A stretch of DNA of 51,564 nt from JBBILG01 sp037445085 (GCA_037445085.1 JBBILG010000003.1:1-51564); one strand, 5' to 3'. Positions 23,351 to 32,020 are shown, counted from the stretch's first letter. The notes: generated by a model from the sequence alone, not told the origin. Made by a program: numbers and translations.

Positions 23351-24161
23351 GCTCCTCGCGCGCCCAGAACATGCGGTCGGGGATGTGCTGGCCCATGCCG
23401 GGGCGGAAGCCCGCCTTCAGTGTCTGCCAGGTGTACTCCTGTGCTTCCGCCACGGCTTCCACCAGATCCAGGCCGTGCGCCATGCAGGCGGCGATGGCGG
23501 CCGCGAGGGTGCAGCCGGAACCGTGGTAGCTGCCCGGCAGGCGCTCCCAACGCCAGCTGTGCGCCTGGTCGTCGGGGCCGTAGAGGGTGTTGACCACTTC
23601 GGCGCCGCGCTCGTGGGTGCCGGTGATGAGCACGTATTCGCAGCCCATGTCGCGCAGGCTGCGCGCGCAGGCGTCCAGGCTGGCGTGCTCGCCCTCGTCG
23701 CTGTCCTCGGGGAAGGCCAGCCGCCGCGCTTCCAGGCTGTTGGGGGTGATCAGCGTGGCCTGTGGGAACAGCAGCTCGGCCATGGCATCCTGCATGTCCT
23801 CGGTCGCGAGCTGGTCGCCGCGGCCGGAAGCGAGAATGGGGTCGATGAGCAAGGGGATGTCCGGGTAATCGGCGACGATCTCGGCGACGACGGCGATGTT
23901 TTCCACGCTGCCCAGCAGCCCCAGCTTGAAGGCGGCCACCTGCACGTCCTCCAGGATGGTGCGCGCCTGCTCGTCGATCCACTCGGCATCGAAGGCGAGG
24001 ATGCTGTCCACGCCGACGGTGTCCTGCACCGTGAGGGCGGTGGCTACCGACAGCGGGTGGCAGCCGATGCTGGCCAGGGTGAGGATGTCGGCTTGCAGGC
24101 CGGCTCCCCCGCTGGGGTCGGTGGCGGCGAAGGTGAGTACCAGGGGAGGAGTGGGTGCCAT
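23334..24161 (-). CDS. thiD: hydroxymethylpyrimidine/phosphomethylpyrimidine kinase
   Basis: Two-step kinase that makes HMP-PP for ThiE. The ATG at 24161 gives 275 residues; the frame continues upstream for 37 codons without family similarity. Ribokinase-fold motifs: TFAATDPSGGAGLQADILT at the N-terminus, TVQDTVGV, LIDPILASGRGD, and the C-terminal anion hole PGSYHGSGCTLAAAIAA with the catalytic Asp replaced by the usual GSGC layout. First gene of thiD-thiE-hemL, downstream of tRNA-Gly. No TPP riboswitch sequences (CTGAGA and partner) occur in the 110 bp upstream. Confidence 0.95.
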   Translation of the reverse strand: MAPTPPLVLTFAATDPSGGAGLQADILTLASIGCHPLSVATALTVQDTVGVDSILAFDAEWIDEQARTILEDVQVAAFKLGLLGSVENIAVVAEIVADYPDIPLLIDPILASGRGDQLATEDMQDAMAELLFPQATLITPNSLEARRLAFPEDSDEGEHASLDACARSLRDMGCEYVLITGTHERGAEVVNTLYGPDDQAHSWRWERLPGSYHGSGCTLAAAIAACMAHGLDLVEAVAEAQEYTWQTLKAGFRPGMGQHIPDRMFWAREEHGDSN

Positions 24162-24271
24162 AATCGTCCGTGTGTTGCTGTATCGTCCGGCGGCCGCACG
24201 ACCGGGAAATCTGCGCCGAGAAAGCGGTTGCCTGGGCGGGGGGCGGTCTTTAGAATGACGGTCTGCTGTCA

Positions 24272-24345
24272 TGGAGCGGGTGACGGGAATCGAACCCGCG
24301 TCTCGAGCTTGGGAAGCTGGCGTTCTACCATTGAACTACACCCGC
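24272..24345 (-). tRNA. tRNA-Gly(CCC)
   Basis: A complete 74-nt cloverleaf with encoded CCA. The acceptor stem is GCGGGTG/CACCCGC, the D arm is GTTCAATGGTAGAAC, the anticodon loop TTCCCAA gives anticodon CCC, and the T arm is GGGTTCGATTCCC. It resembles E. coli glyU. The anticodon stem CCAGC/GCTCG has one C-C mismatch at its second pair, which is unusual. It lies 110 bp upstream of thiD on the same strand. Confidence 0.95.
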
Positions 24346-24380
24346 GCGACAGCAGGATTTTACTTGATTCGGATGGTTTC

Positions 24381-24410
24381 ACCAATTGATCGCGTACCAA
24401 TTGATCCCGT
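24381..24410 (+). repeat. 15-bp tandem repeat abutting the thiS start
   Basis: ACCAATTGATCGCGT is followed directly by ACCAATTGATCCCGT. A degenerate third unit, ACCATGATCGCG, begins at 24411 and contains the thiS start codon. There is no recognisable Shine-Dalgarno between the repeat and the ATG. Confidence 0.85.
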
Positions 24411-24413
24411 ACC

Positions 24414-24620
24414 ATGATCGCGCTCACCGTTAACGGCAACCCCCGCAGTTTCGAGGCGGACGCGCTCACCGTGGCGCAACTGGTCGGCAGCATGGGCCTA
24501 GAGGGCAGGCGCATCGCCATCGAGCGCAACGGCGAGATCGTGCCGCGCGCGGCCTACGCGGAGACGCCGCTGGTGTCCGGCGACAGGCTGGAAATCGTCG
24601 GCGCGGTGGGCGGGGGATAA
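24414..24620 (+). CDS. thiS: sulfur carrier protein ThiS
   Basis: A ubiquitin-fold sulfur carrier for thiazole formation. The protein has 68 residues, starts MIALTVNGNP and ends in the essential Gly-Gly (VGAVGGG), whose C-terminus is adenylated and thiocarboxylated. It ends 9 bp before thiG, its functional partner. The start lies in a tandem repeat with no good ribosome site, which is odd for a highly conserved gene; an upstream start does not exist in frame. First gene of the long plus-strand run from thiS to the GGDEF-EAL gene. Confidence 0.94.
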   Translation: MIALTVNGNPRSFEADALTVAQLVGSMGLEGRRIAIERNGEIVPRAAYAETPLVSGDRLEIVGAVGGG

Positions 24621-24629
24621 GAAAGCTGT

Positions 24630-25409
24630 ATGGACAAACTCACCATCGCCGGAGTCGCATACGACTCGCGCCTGCTGGTCGGCACCGGCAAATACAAGGA
24701 TTTCGCCCAGACTCGCGCCGCCCTCGATGCCAGCGGCGCACAGATCGTCACCGTGGCCATCCGCCGTACCAACATCGGCCAGCACGCGAACGAGCCCAGC
24801 CTGCTCGATTTCGTGCCGCCGGATCAGTTTACCTACCTGCCCAACACTGCCGGCTGCTACACGGCGGAAGACGCGGTCCGCACCCTGCGCCTTGCCCGCG
24901 AGCTGCTGGAGGGCCACAAGCTGGTCAAGCTGGAAGTGCTGGGCGATCCGCACACGCTGTATCCCGACGTGGTGGAGACCATCGCCGCCGCCCAGACACT
25001 GGTCAAGGAAGGCTTTGACGTCATGGTCTACACCTCGGACGACCCCATCGTCGCCAGGGAGCTGGAGGCGATCGGCTGCGTGGCGGTGATGCCGCTGGCC
25101 TCCCTGATCGGCTCCGGCATGGGCATCCTCAACCCGTGGAACCTTTCCATCATCATCGAGAACGCCGGGGTGCCGGTGCTGGTGGACGCCGGCGTGGGCA
25201 CCGCCTCCGACGCCGCCATCGCCATGGAGCTGGGTTGCGACGGCATCCTCATGAACACCGCCATCGCCGCGGCGCAAGATCCAGTGCTGATGGCCTCGGC
25301 CATGAGAAAGGCGGTGGAGGCGGGCCGCGAGGCCTACCTCGCCGGCCGCATGCCGCGGAAGCTTTATTCCGCCTCGCCCAGTTCGCCCACCAGCGGGCTC
25401 ATCTCCTGA
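24630..25409 (+). CDS. thiG: thiazole synthase
   Basis: Forms the thiazole phosphate carboxylate from 1-deoxyxylulose-5-phosphate, dehydroglycine and the ThiS thiocarboxylate. The TIM barrel of 259 residues starts MDKLTIAGVAYDSRLLVGTGKY. The Schiff-base lysine lies in VKLEVLGD near residue 99. The phosphate site is VPVLVDAGVGTASDAAIAMELG. It overlaps apaG by one base (TGATG), so the two are translationally coupled. A GGxGATPA-type glutamate and the C-terminal GRMPRKLYSASPSSP are family-typical. Confidence 0.97.
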   Translation: MDKLTIAGVAYDSRLLVGTGKYKDFAQTRAALDASGAQIVTVAIRRTNIGQHANEPSLLDFVPPDQFTYLPNTAGCYTAEDAVRTLRLARELLEGHKLVKLEVLGDPHTLYPDVVETIAAAQTLVKEGFDVMVYTSDDPIVARELEAIGCVAVMPLASLIGSGMGILNPWNLSIIIENAGVPVLVDAGVGTASDAAIAMELGCDGILMNTAIAAAQDPVLMASAMRKAVEAGREAYLAGRMPRKLYSASPSSPTSGLIS

Positions 25410-25789
25410 TGACGGGCAGGCGCTACGAATTCTCCGTGACCGTGGAGACGGCCTATCTGCCCGAGCAGTCGGACGAGCAGGATGGCCGCTACGTGTTTGC
25501 CTACACCATTACCATCGCCAATACCGGCAGCGTGGCGGCGCAACTGATCAGCCGCCACTGGATCATCACCGACAGCGACGGCAAGGTGCAGGAGGTGCGC
25601 GGCCTGGGGGTGGTCGGGGCGCAGCCGCTGCTGCAGCCGGGCGAGCAGTTCACCTACACCAGCGGCTGCGTGCTCAACACCCCGTTCGGCACCATGCGCG
25701 GCAGCTACCAGATCACCGCCGAGGACGGCACCCAGTTCGACTCGCCCATCCCGCCCTTCACCCTGAGCGCTCCGCGCGTGCTGCACTGA
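25409..25789 (+). CDS. apaG: ApaG-domain protein
   Basis: Small beta-sandwich protein of the ApaG (DUF525) family, 126 residues. Its exact biochemical role is unsettled. Family features: YVFAYTITIANTG, RHWIITDSDGKVQEVRGLGVVG, and the C-terminal GTMRGSYQ motif followed by FDSPIPPFTLSAP. It overlaps the thiG stop by one base and ends one base before mltA. The ApaG-thiazole-MltA neighbourhood is a context I infer is conserved in this lineage. Confidence 0.95.
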   Translation: MTGRRYEFSVTVETAYLPEQSDEQDGRYVFAYTITIANTGSVAAQLISRHWIITDSDGKVQEVRGLGVVGAQPLLQPGEQFTYTSGCVLNTPFGTMRGSYQITAEDGTQFDSPIPPFTLSAPRVLH

Positions 25790-25790
25790 C

Positions 25791-27161
25791 ATGCGCTGGC
25801 CGCTCCTGCTCTGCCTCGCGCTGCTGCCGGGTGTGGTGCTGGCACGCGGCAGCGTGCCACCGCCACAGGCGCAACCGGGCTGCCCCTGCGGGCCGGTGGA
25901 GACCCTGCCGCCCATCCAGATTCCCGATGTCGAGCGCTACGTTCCGCCGGAGCTGGCGCCCGCTCCCGGCGAGCCGCCCAAAAAGGCCGACTACCGGCTG
26001 TTGCAGGCGGCCGACTGGGGCGAACTGGAAGGCTGGAATGAGGATGACCTCGGCGCCGCCTGGGGCGCCTGGCTGCAAAGCTGCAAACCGCTGGCCAGGC
26101 GCGAGCCGTGGCGTGCCGCGTGCGAGGCCTCCGCCAGGCTCACCCGGCCTTCCGGCGCCGCCATCCGCGCCTTGCTGCAGGAGCACTTCACCCCCTACCG
26201 GCTGCACAACGAGGACGGCAGCGACAGCGGCCTTGTCACCGGCTACTACCAGCCCATCCTCGACGGCAGCCGCAGCCGCAGCGAGCGCTACCGCTATCCT
26301 CTGTACCAGCGCCCGCACGACATGGTGAGCGTGGAGCTGGGCGCGGCCCAGCCAGACCTCGTGCATCGCCGCCTGCGCGGGCGCCTGCTCGACGGCATGC
26401 TCGTCCCCTATTACAGCCGTGGCGAAATCGAGGTGCGCCAGTCACCGCTGGCCGGCCGCGAACTGCTGTGGGTGGACGACATCATCGACCTCTTTTTCCT
26501 ACACATCCAGGGTTCCGGCCTGGTCCGCCTGGACAACGGCGAGACCGTGCATGTCGGCTATGCCGACCACAACGGCCACCGTTACGAATCCATCGGCCGC
26601 GTGCTGATCCAGCAAGGGGAGCTCACCGCCGACCAGGCTTCCATGCAGGGCATCAAGGGCTGGGCGCGCGGCAATCTTGCCAGGCTGCGCGACCTGCTCA
26701 ACGCCAACCCCAGCTATGTGTTCTTCCGCGAGCTGCCGCCGGGTCTGCCCGGCCCGCTGGGCGCCTTGGGCGTGCCGCTCACTGCCGGCCGCAGCATCGC
26801 CATCGACCCGCGCTTCGTGCCGCTGGGCGCGCCGGTGTTCCTCAGCACCACCCGCCCCAACGGCGGCGAGCCGCTGCGCCGGCTGATGCTGGCACAAGAT
26901 GCCGGCGGCGCCATCAAGGGTGGCGTGCGCGCCGACTTTTACTGGGGGGCGGGCTTCGAGGCCGGCCAGCAGGCGGGCGCCATGAAGCAGCAGGGCAGGA
27001 TGTGGGTGCTGCTGCCCAAGGGGATGCTCGCGCCGGATGGCGTGCCGCGCCGACCCCCTCCCGCCGCGCTTCACCGGGCGGCCTGCCCTTCGGGTAACAT
27101 GGCGGCTCGAATCACGAAACCATCAGGACCGCAAGCGTGGTGTCGTGGGCCGAGGGCATGA
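25791..27161 (+). CDS. mltA: membrane-bound lytic murein transglycosylase A
   Basis: Cleaves the MurNAc-GlcNAc bond of peptidoglycan with 1,6-anhydro product formation. The protein has 456 residues with a signal peptide (MRWPLLLCLALLPGVVLARG). It has the MltA domain with VTGYYQPILDG, FLHIQGSGLVRL, and the 3D domain containing IAIDPRFVPLGAPVFL and QDAGGAIKG. The usual C-terminus falls after WVLLPKG; about 39 further residues (Pro/Arg-rich, no similarity) extend to the stop, probably because a normal stop was lost or the receptor frame captured. Overlaps the receptor gene by ATGA. Confidence 0.93.
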   Translation: MRWPLLLCLALLPGVVLARGSVPPPQAQPGCPCGPVETLPPIQIPDVERYVPPELAPAPGEPPKKADYRLLQAADWGELEGWNEDDLGAAWGAWLQSCKPLARREPWRAACEASARLTRPSGAAIRALLQEHFTPYRLHNEDGSDSGLVTGYYQPILDGSRSRSERYRYPLYQRPHDMVSVELGAAQPDLVHRRLRGRLLDGMLVPYYSRGEIEVRQSPLAGRELLWVDDIIDLFFLHIQGSGLVRLDNGETVHVGYADHNGHRYESIGRVLIQQGELTADQASMQGIKGWARGNLARLRDLLNANPSYVFFRELPPGLPGPLGALGVPLTAGRSIAIDPRFVPLGAPVFLSTTRPNGGEPLRRLMLAQDAGGAIKGGVRADFYWGAGFEAGQQAGAMKQQGRMWVLLPKGMLAPDGVPRRPPPAALHRAACPSGNMAARITKPSGPQAWCRGPRA

Positions 27162-29161
27162 CCATGCACAGGCGTCTTTTCCTTGCGTGCCGGCGCGGGT
27201 TGCTGCCCGGCATCGCCGCCTTGCTGTTTCCGCATGCGGCGGCGGCCGATGCGGAGGCCATGGCCGCGCTGACCGCAGACCGACTCGCCGAACTGCCGTT
27301 CGAGCAGCTTCTGACGCTGCAGGTGTCGAGTGCCTCGCACTATCCGCAGAAAGTGAGCGAGGCGCCCTCCGCCGCCGTGGTGGTGACGGCCGAGGACATC
27401 CGCACCTTCGGCCACCGCAGCCTCGCCGACGTGCTGCGCAGCATGCCGGGGCTCCACGTCAGCCACGACCGGAGCTGGAGCTATCTCGGGGTGCGGGGTT
27501 TCTCCCGCCCCGGTGACTACAACACCCGGGTGCTGCTGCTGGTGGACGGCTATCGCGTCAACGACAACATCTACAACCAGGCCTATGTCGGCTCCGAGTT
27601 CCTGATCGACATGGAATTGATCGAGCGCGTCGAGTTCATTCCCGGCCCGGGCGCCTCGGCTTACGGCGACAACGCCTTTTTCGGCGTCATCAACGTGATC
27701 ACCCAATCCGCCGCAGCCGAGCCCGGAGTGGCGGTGACTGCGGAAGCCGGCAGCCACGACGCCTACCGCGGCGGCCTGCGCTATGCCGGCGAGTTCGGCA
27801 ACGGGGCATCCGTGCTGCTGTCCGCCAGCCATGCCCAAAGCCACGGGCGCGACTGGTATTACCCGGAGTTCGGCGCGCGGGCGCGCGGGCTGGATCACGA
27901 GCGCAACCTCAAGCTGTTCGCCCGGCTGGACTACCTGGGCTGGACCATGCAGGCCGGCTACATGCGCCGCCCCAAGGGCAATCCCACCGCGCCCTACGGC
28001 ACCCTGTTCGGCGACGACCGCATGGAAACGGTGGACACCCATGCCTTCGCCACACTGGGTTATCGCCGCCACCTGTCCGAGCACACCGAGATTTCCGGCA
28101 GCCTCTACTATGGCCACTACGGCTACGACGGCGCTTATCCCTACGCCGGGACACTCAATGTGGACCGCTCCCGCGGCCGGCGTGCCGGCGGCGAGCTGCG
28201 CCTGCTGAGCGGTGCCTTCGCCGGGCACACCCTGATGGCCGGCATCGAATACCAGCGGGACTTGCGCCAGGATCAGAAGAACTACGACCTCAGCCCGCAC
28301 CTCGTCTATCTCGACGAGCGCCAGCAGGACTGGAAATTCGGGCTGTACCTGCAGGACGAAATCCTGCTGCGCGAGGACCTGCGGCTGAACGCGGGCCTGC
28401 GCTACGATCACGCGGGGCGCGCCGGCGGGGACCTGCATCCGCGCCTCGCGCTCATCTACCACCCGCATCCCGGCAACAGCCTCAAGCTCATTTACGGCAG
28501 CGCCTATCGCGCGCCGAATGCTTACGAGCTGTACTACGGCAGCGATGTGACGGGTGCCGAGCAAAAGGGCAACCCAGGCCTGCGCCCGGAAACCATCCGC
28601 ACCTACGAGGCGGTACTGGAGCGGACTTTCGCCGCGGGCTGGCACGGCACGGTTTCCCTGTATCACTACCGGGTGGCGGACCTCATCACCCAAATCGAGG
28701 ACCCCCTGGATGGCAGGCTGGTCTTCCGCAATGATGGCAGGATCCATGCCACGGGCATGGAAGTGGCAGCCGAGAAGCGCTGGAGCAGCGGCGTGCGCCT
28801 GAAGGCGAGCCTCGGCTACCAGGAGGCGAAGGACCGGGCGAACCATGAATTCCTGGTCAACTCGCCGCGTGAACTGGTCAAGCTCGCCCTGTCGGCGCCG
28901 CTGGGGACGCCGTCCTGGCGTGCCGGCCTGGAAGCGCAGTACACCGGTGAGCGGAAAACCCTGGCGGCCTCCACTGGCGGCTACACCCTCGCCAACCTGG
29001 TGCTGAGCGGCCGCGCTGTGCTGCCGGGCCTGGACCTCACGCTGGGCATCTACAACCTGCTCGACCGGAAATACGCCGACCCCGCCGACCGCATCAACGT
29101 GCAGGACACCATCCGCCAGGATGGCCGCACCCTGCGCCTCAAGATGGATTACTGGTTCTGA
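27158..29161 (+). CDS. TonB-dependent outer-membrane receptor
   Basis: A 667-residue beta-barrel receptor that takes up a ligand with TonB/ExbBD energy. The signal peptide (MTMHRRLFLACRRG... AAAAD) is followed by a plug domain from about residue 50: VVVTAEDIRTFGHRSLADVL, GVRGFSRPGD, VLLLVDGYRVNDN, VEFIPGPGASAYGDNAFFGVINVIT. The barrel ends in LRLKMDYWF with a C-terminal Phe, as required for BAM assembly. The ligand is unknown; the plug is of the iron/cobalamin/catecholate receptor type but no Fur box is nearby. It overlaps mltA (ATGA) and yfiR (TGATG), so ligand uptake and the downstream YfiR/c-di-GMP genes are coexpressed. Confidence 0.93.
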   Translation: MTMHRRLFLACRRGLLPGIAALLFPHAAAADAEAMAALTADRLAELPFEQLLTLQVSSASHYPQKVSEAPSAAVVVTAEDIRTFGHRSLADVLRSMPGLHVSHDRSWSYLGVRGFSRPGDYNTRVLLLVDGYRVNDNIYNQAYVGSEFLIDMELIERVEFIPGPGASAYGDNAFFGVINVITQSAAAEPGVAVTAEAGSHDAYRGGLRYAGEFGNGASVLLSASHAQSHGRDWYYPEFGARARGLDHERNLKLFARLDYLGWTMQAGYMRRPKGNPTAPYGTLFGDDRMETVDTHAFATLGYRRHLSEHTEISGSLYYGHYGYDGAYPYAGTLNVDRSRGRRAGGELRLLSGAFAGHTLMAGIEYQRDLRQDQKNYDLSPHLVYLDERQQDWKFGLYLQDEILLREDLRLNAGLRYDHAGRAGGDLHPRLALIYHPHPGNSLKLIYGSAYRAPNAYELYYGSDVTGAEQKGNPGLRPETIRTYEAVLERTFAAGWHGTVSLYHYRVADLITQIEDPLDGRLVFRNDGRIHATGMEVAAEKRWSSGVRLKASLGYQEAKDRANHEFLVNSPRELVKLALSAPLGTPSWRAGLEAQYTGERKTLAASTGGYTLANLVLSGRAVLPGLDLTLGIYNLLDRKYADPADRINVQDTIRQDGRTLRLKMDYWF

Positions 29162-29700
29162 TGCCGCCATGGTTGCACACCCTGTTCGGCGGGCTCGCCG
29201 TGCTCGGCCTGGGCTGGCTGCCGCCGGCCGTACAGGCCCAGGAGGTGGGCGAATACGAGCTGAAGGCGGCCTACCTCTACAATTTTGCCCTGTTCACCAC
29301 CTGGCCGTCCGAGGCGATGGCGGACAAGGGGCAGTTCCTTTATCTTTGCGTGCTGGGCACCGATCCCCTCGGCCCGGCGCTCGACGCCCTGGCCGGGAAA
29401 AGGGTGCAGGAGCGCCGCATCGCGGTGCGGCGGCTGGCTGCCCCGGAGGAGGCGCCGGGTTGCCATGTTCTGTATCTGCACGGCGGGGAGCGCGAGGCGC
29501 CGCCCAGGTTTCTCGACGTGCTGCGCCAAGCCCCGGTGCTGACCGTCACCGACGCGCCGGAGCCGTGGCGGCGGGAGATGGCCATCCATCTGGCGATCGA
29601 GCGGGGCCGGCTGGTTTTCGAAGTCAATCTGGAGCCGGTGCAGCGGGCGCGGCTCACGCTCAGTTCGAGGCTGCTGCAGCTGGCAAGAAAAGTGCACTGA
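29161..29700 (+). CDS. YfiR-family (DUF4154) periplasmic protein
   Basis: A 179-residue exported protein of the YfiR/DUF4154 family. The N-terminal signal (MPPWLHTLFGGLAVLG... AQA) precedes EYELKAAYLYNFALFTTWP, the family hallmark, and further on LVFEVNLEPVQRARLTLSSRLL, its conserved C-terminal end. YfiR in Pseudomonas represses the periplasmic domain of the diguanylate cyclase YfiN/TpbB. Here it starts on the last base of the receptor's stop codon and lies 68 bp before a YfiN-like gene, which makes regulation of that enzyme by this protein likely. No Cys pair like that of P. aeruginosa YfiR is seen apart from two isolated cysteines. Confidence 0.88.
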   Translation: MPPWLHTLFGGLAVLGLGWLPPAVQAQEVGEYELKAAYLYNFALFTTWPSEAMADKGQFLYLCVLGTDPLGPALDALAGKRVQERRIAVRRLAAPEEAPGCHVLYLHGGEREAPPRFLDVLRQAPVLTVTDAPEPWRREMAIHLAIERGRLVFEVNLEPVQRARLTLSSRLLQLARKVH

Positions 29701-29768
29701 GCATGCGGGATGGAAAACCGTACCGTTCCGGGCCTGACGGCCGTGGCGCGGGGATAAGGAGGGATGAA

Positions 29769-31640
29769 ATGACGCAGCGGCATGCCATGCTTGTGGAACG
29801 CCAACACTTCCATTACCAGAGCCTGCTCCGCCTGCTGGCAGGCGCCCTCGTGCTGGTCGGCATCTCGCTGACCGCCGCGGAGTACTTGATCCTGCGCGCC
29901 AGTTGGCTGGACGCGTTGCGGGTGCACGCACGCATCGTTGGCGACAACAGTGGCGCGGCCCTGCTGTTCCGCGATCGTCAGGCCGCCGCGGAGACGCTGG
30001 GTACTTTCGCGGCGGCGTCAAGTGTGGACTTGGCGATCCTCTATACCGTGGATGGCGTCCCCCTGGTCGAATATCGCCGGCCCGGGGCGGCGGGGGTGGC
30101 GCCGCCGCCGCGCGCCCCGCGGCCGGTATCGGACTGGATGTCCATTGCGCGCACGCAGTTCGTGAAATCCGTGAGCGCCGGCGGCAGCGTGGTGGGCACC
30201 CTGTACGTCCGCGCCAATCCGCGCCAGCTCCATGCCAAACTGCTGTGGTTCGTCCTCGCCACGACCGTCGTGCTGTGTTCCGCCTTCGGTCTTTCCTGGG
30301 CCGTGCTCCACCGCATGCAGCGCGCCGTGGCGCACGCCGAGGAGCGCGTGAGCTATCTCGCCTATTACGACCCCGTGACCCACCTGCCAAATCGCCACGC
30401 CTTCAACGAATACGCCGGCCGGCTGCTGGCGGGCGGCGCGCAAGAGAGGTGTCTGGCGCTGCTGTTCATGGATCTGGATGACTTCAAGGTGGTGAACGAC
30501 ACCCTGGGGCATCCCGTCGGGGACATGCTGCTCCAGGCGGTGGCCGAACGCTTCAGCCATTGCGTGCGCCAGGACGATCGGGTGTACCGGGTGGGGGGCG
30601 ACGAATTCGCCATGATGCTGGCCGACGATGAGGTCAACGCCGCAGTCGTCGCGGAAAAACTCATCCGCTCCCTCTCGCTTCCGTTCCAGGTCGGCGACAG
30701 GTCCATCTATCTGGGCATCAGCATCGGCATCAGCCTGTATCCACGCGACGGCGACGACGTTTCGACCCTGCTGCGCAACGCCGACGCCGCCATGTACTCG
30801 GCCAAGGAGGGCGGCAAGAATGGTTACTGTTTCTTTTCCGCGGAAATGCAGGCCAAGGCAGCGCAGCGCCTTGCCCTGGAGAGCGACTCGCGCCATGCCC
30901 TGGAGCGCGGGGAATTCGAGGTGCATTACCAGCCCATCGTCAGCCTGGCCGACGAATGCATGGTGGCCGTCGAGGCCCTGCTGCGCTGGAAGCATCCCGT
31001 CAAGGGTTGGGTGAGGCCGGACGCCTTCATCCCGCTGGCCGAGGTGACCGGACTCATCGTCCCGCTCGGCGCCTGGGCGCTGCGCACGGCCTGCGCGCAT
31101 GCGCAGGCGTGGAACGCCGCGGGACACGCGGTCAAGGTCAGCGTGAACCTCTCCGGGCGTCAGTTCCGTGACGAGAAACTGGTGGACGCCATCCTCGACA
31201 TCCTCTGCGACACCAGGCTGTCGCCGCACCTGCTGGTGCTGGAGATCACGGAGAGCATCCTGATGGAGCACGCCGACAACACGGTCGAGCGGCTGAACCA
31301 TCTGCGCGACATGGGCGTCTATCTCTCCATCGACGATTTCGGTACCGGCTATTCCTCCATGGCCTATCTCAAGCGCTTCCCGGTCAGCACGCTGAAAATC
31401 GACCAGAGTTTCATCCGCGACGTCATTGAGGACAGCGAAGACGCGGCAATCGTGAGCGCCACCATCGAGATGGCCCACCGCCTCAGGCTGGGCGTGGTGG
31501 CGGAAGGGGTGGAGAATGCCGCGCAGGCCGATTTCCTGCGCAGCCAGGGGTGCGACTTCGCCCAAGGCTATCGGTATGGCCGGCCAACGGCGCACGCGGA
31601 GCTCGCGACACGGTTTTTCCAGAGCCAGGAGGAAGCATGA
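29769..31640 (+). CDS. membrane GGDEF-EAL protein with YfiN-like periplasmic sensor (CHASE8 type)
   Basis: A 623-residue bifunctional-type c-di-GMP enzyme. Transmembrane helix 1 is at about 18-40 and helix 2 at about 155-178. The periplasmic domain between them (ARIVGDNSGAALLFRDRQAAAETL) is typical of CHASE8/YfiN sensors. The GGDEF domain (about 195-360) keeps RVGGDEFAMM and the substrate-binding DLDDFKVVND. The EAL domain (about 375-620) keeps VEALLRWKHP, ITESILM, DDFGTGYSS and EGVE. Cyclase and esterase residues look intact, so the net activity cannot be predicted. The start ATG at 29769 follows AAGGAGGG. Its periplasmic partner is the YfiR gene just upstream. Confidence 0.93.
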   Translation: MTQRHAMLVERQHFHYQSLLRLLAGALVLVGISLTAAEYLILRASWLDALRVHARIVGDNSGAALLFRDRQAAAETLGTFAAASSVDLAILYTVDGVPLVEYRRPGAAGVAPPPRAPRPVSDWMSIARTQFVKSVSAGGSVVGTLYVRANPRQLHAKLLWFVLATTVVLCSAFGLSWAVLHRMQRAVAHAEERVSYLAYYDPVTHLPNRHAFNEYAGRLLAGGAQERCLALLFMDLDDFKVVNDTLGHPVGDMLLQAVAERFSHCVRQDDRVYRVGGDEFAMMLADDEVNAAVVAEKLIRSLSLPFQVGDRSIYLGISIGISLYPRDGDDVSTLLRNADAAMYSAKEGGKNGYCFFSAEMQAKAAQRLALESDSRHALERGEFEVHYQPIVSLADECMVAVEALLRWKHPVKGWVRPDAFIPLAEVTGLIVPLGAWALRTACAHAQAWNAAGHAVKVSVNLSGRQFRDEKLVDAILDILCDTRLSPHLLVLEITESILMEHADNTVERLNHLRDMGVYLSIDDFGTGYSSMAYLKRFPVSTLKIDQSFIRDVIEDSEDAAIVSATIEMAHRLRLGVVAEGVENAAQADFLRSQGCDFAQGYRYGRPTAHAELATRFFQSQEEA

Positions 31641-32020
31641 TGGGTACGATGCAGCGGATCGCTGCGTTTTCCGCGTTGGGGTTGGGGCTGGCCGCCGCCG
31701 CGGACACTGTCGTGCCTGCGGATGAGGCCGCCGCCCTGCGCGAGGATTTCAACCGTCGTTACCAGGCTTTTCTGCGCCCGGACAGCGAGGCCCTGCTGCC
31801 GTTCCCCAAGCTGACGCTGGAGGCCTGCCAGCAGTTGATCGCCGGCGGGCGTCTGCAGCTCGTCTATACCGAGTCGGGCATCCCCTACCACACCAAGGTG
31901 TACACTTTTACGCTCTATCGCGAGGGCGTGGCAGACCGCTACTACCTGGAAGCCAAGGGCGGCTTCTGGGGCCTGGAACATCGCTGCTACGGCCCGCTCG
32001 CCGAAAAGGATCTGCGCTGA
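31637..32020 (+). CDS. small exported protein of unknown function
   Basis: A 127-residue protein with an Ala-rich signal peptide (MMGTMQRIAAFSALGLGLAAAA) and a soluble periplasmic remainder (REDFNRRYQAFLRPDSEALLP ... YREGVADRYYLEAKGGFW). I do not recognise a family. Its start overlaps the stop of the GGDEF-EAL gene (ATGA), so it is the last gene of the receptor-YfiR-GGDEF/EAL unit. It has one Cys in the middle and one near the C-terminus. An upstream in-frame ATG lies inside the EAL gene and gives no signal peptide. Confidence 0.7.
   Translation: MMGTMQRIAAFSALGLGLAAAADTVVPADEAAALREDFNRRYQAFLRPDSEALLPFPKLTLEACQQLIAGGRLQLVYTESGIPYHTKVYTFTLYREGVADRYYLEAKGGFWGLEHRCYGPLAEKDLR

Noticed and set aside
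24162..24271. TPP riboswitch upstream of thiD or thiS
   Set aside because: No CTGAGA/partner conserved blocks in the upstream regions of thiD or thiS (24346-24413).
27071..29170. 699-aa minus-strand frame opposite the TonB receptor
   Set aside because: Shadow frame; the receptor's codon use and motifs are unambiguous.
30018..31595. 525-aa minus-strand frame opposite the GGDEF-EAL gene
   Set aside because: Shadow frame.
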